From a virus: DNA of 32,576 nt. Shown here piece by piece: positions 32,201-32,576 of this stretch. The stretch covers positions 1 to 32,576 of IMG/VR virus record IMGVR_UViG_3300031772_000168. One strand, given 5' to 3'. Under the pieces are notes generated by a model. The model worked only from the letters and a program-made list of their open reading frames with translations. It had not been told where the DNA came from and ran no database searches. A program made the translations under genes and the position numbers. Position 1 is the first letter of the stretch. Every line of letters begins with the position of its first letter.

Positions 32201-32576
32201 CTATGCTCCTAATGCCTGCCCAAGGGTGATCCTCTCGGGCCCGGCGATTTCCTTCATGGTCTCTCGTAGTTCTTTCATACTGATCGGCTTCTCATCGATG
32301 TGCTTTTTCTTCTTCTGCGCGGCCAACTCTTTTTCCGACTGGGAAATTTTGGCATTGTGTCTCTCGACGACGGCGTCCACAACCCTATCGAAAGCCCACT
32401 GCTCGATCTTTGCGGAGCCTAATAGGCCGATGAGAGTCTCGCCCCAGCCGAAGAACTCCGTCCTGAGAGAAAAGAGATCGCGCTTCTCATCGATCTTGGA
32501 CTTGTGGCGAATGACCAAAGTCTCTGCGACGTGTTTCTCGAACTCGATTCCGATGCGACGCCGAAGGTCCTTCGGT
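32201..32576 (-). CDS. Partial hypothetical protein, 5' end outside window
   Basis: The frame is open to the right edge; the visible part is about 124 residues. A TTG at 32518 could be a start, but coding-like sequence ('KDLRRRIGIEFEKHVAET') continues upstream, so the real start is probably outside. Helical and charged, with a Lys-rich stretch ('AAQKKKKHIDEKP'). No family recognised. Confidence 0.75.
   Translation of the reverse strand, partial: PKDLRRRIGIEFEKHVAETLVIRHKSKIDEKRDLFSLRTEFFGWGETLIGLLGSAKIEQWAFDRVVDAVVERHNAKISQSEKELAAQKKKKHIDEKPISMKELRETMKEIAGPERITLGQALGA

Noticed and set aside
1-32576. tRNA, rRNA, integrase, attachment sites, insertion sequences
   Set aside because: I looked on both strands and found no cloverleaf-like sequence, transposase or integrase motif, or terminal repeats that I could support.

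Overview
The window is a piece of a double-stranded DNA tailed phage or prophage genome. Every gene I can support lies on the minus strand, so transcription runs from high to low coordinates. The genes are packed, often with ATGA-type overlaps or only a few bases between them. AxA-type Sec signal peptides and the Shine-Dalgarno sites suggest a Gram-negative bacterial host, but nothing here names it. There is no integrase, replication gene, tRNA, tail tube, sheath or tape measure. This is the packaging, head and fibre part of a larger genome, and it is cut at both ends (a gene 5' end is missing at the right edge, a gene 3' end at the left edge).

Layout in the direction of transcription. (1) 32576-29356: small pre-packaging genes, mostly unrecognised, including a DUF2786-like protein and a secreted protein. 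(2) 29316-26086: a promoter-like inverted repeat, an unknown beta-rich protein, the GpA-type large terminase with an unusual cysteine tail, and a coiled-coil membrane protein. (3) 26089-19484: proteins between terminase and portal. These include three consecutive genes with signal peptides, a permuted papain-like (NlpC/P60, YiiX type) membrane protein and a long charged protein. (4) 19482-10415: a pyrophosphatase-like (InPase) protein, the portal, a 1047-residue 'polyvalent' protein with a zinc-metallopeptidase site and a PI3/4-kinase-like site, a small protein, the Mu gpF-like minor head protein, a DUF5661 protein and a zinc ribbon protein. (5) 10487-10302: a strong sigma70-like promoter flanked by short repeats, then a two-hairpin leader ending in an intrinsic terminator. 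(6) 10286-6640: two small proteins, the XkdF/HK97-like prohead protease, a charged scaffold-like protein and the major capsid protein with an Ig-like insertion. (7) 6533-1: beta-rich decoration and fibre proteins, ending in a fibre or adhesin of at least 1144 residues with an N-terminal signal peptide and a glycine-rich distal part.

The terminase feeds DNA through the portal into a shell made of capsid protein, scaffold-like protein and protease. The MuF-like protein, the kinase/peptidase protein and the DUF5661 protein are probably head-associated and may be injected with the DNA. Three of the large accessory proteins share an 18-residue ungapped motif, H-[KE]-Y-x2-R-x3-P-[GD]-G-x-[WF]-x-Y-x-Y, which I suggest is a common packaging, docking or processing signal. 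A perfect 14-bp palindrome occurs three times. These, with the kinase/peptidase protein, the leader and the terminase cysteine tail, are the parts most worth following up.
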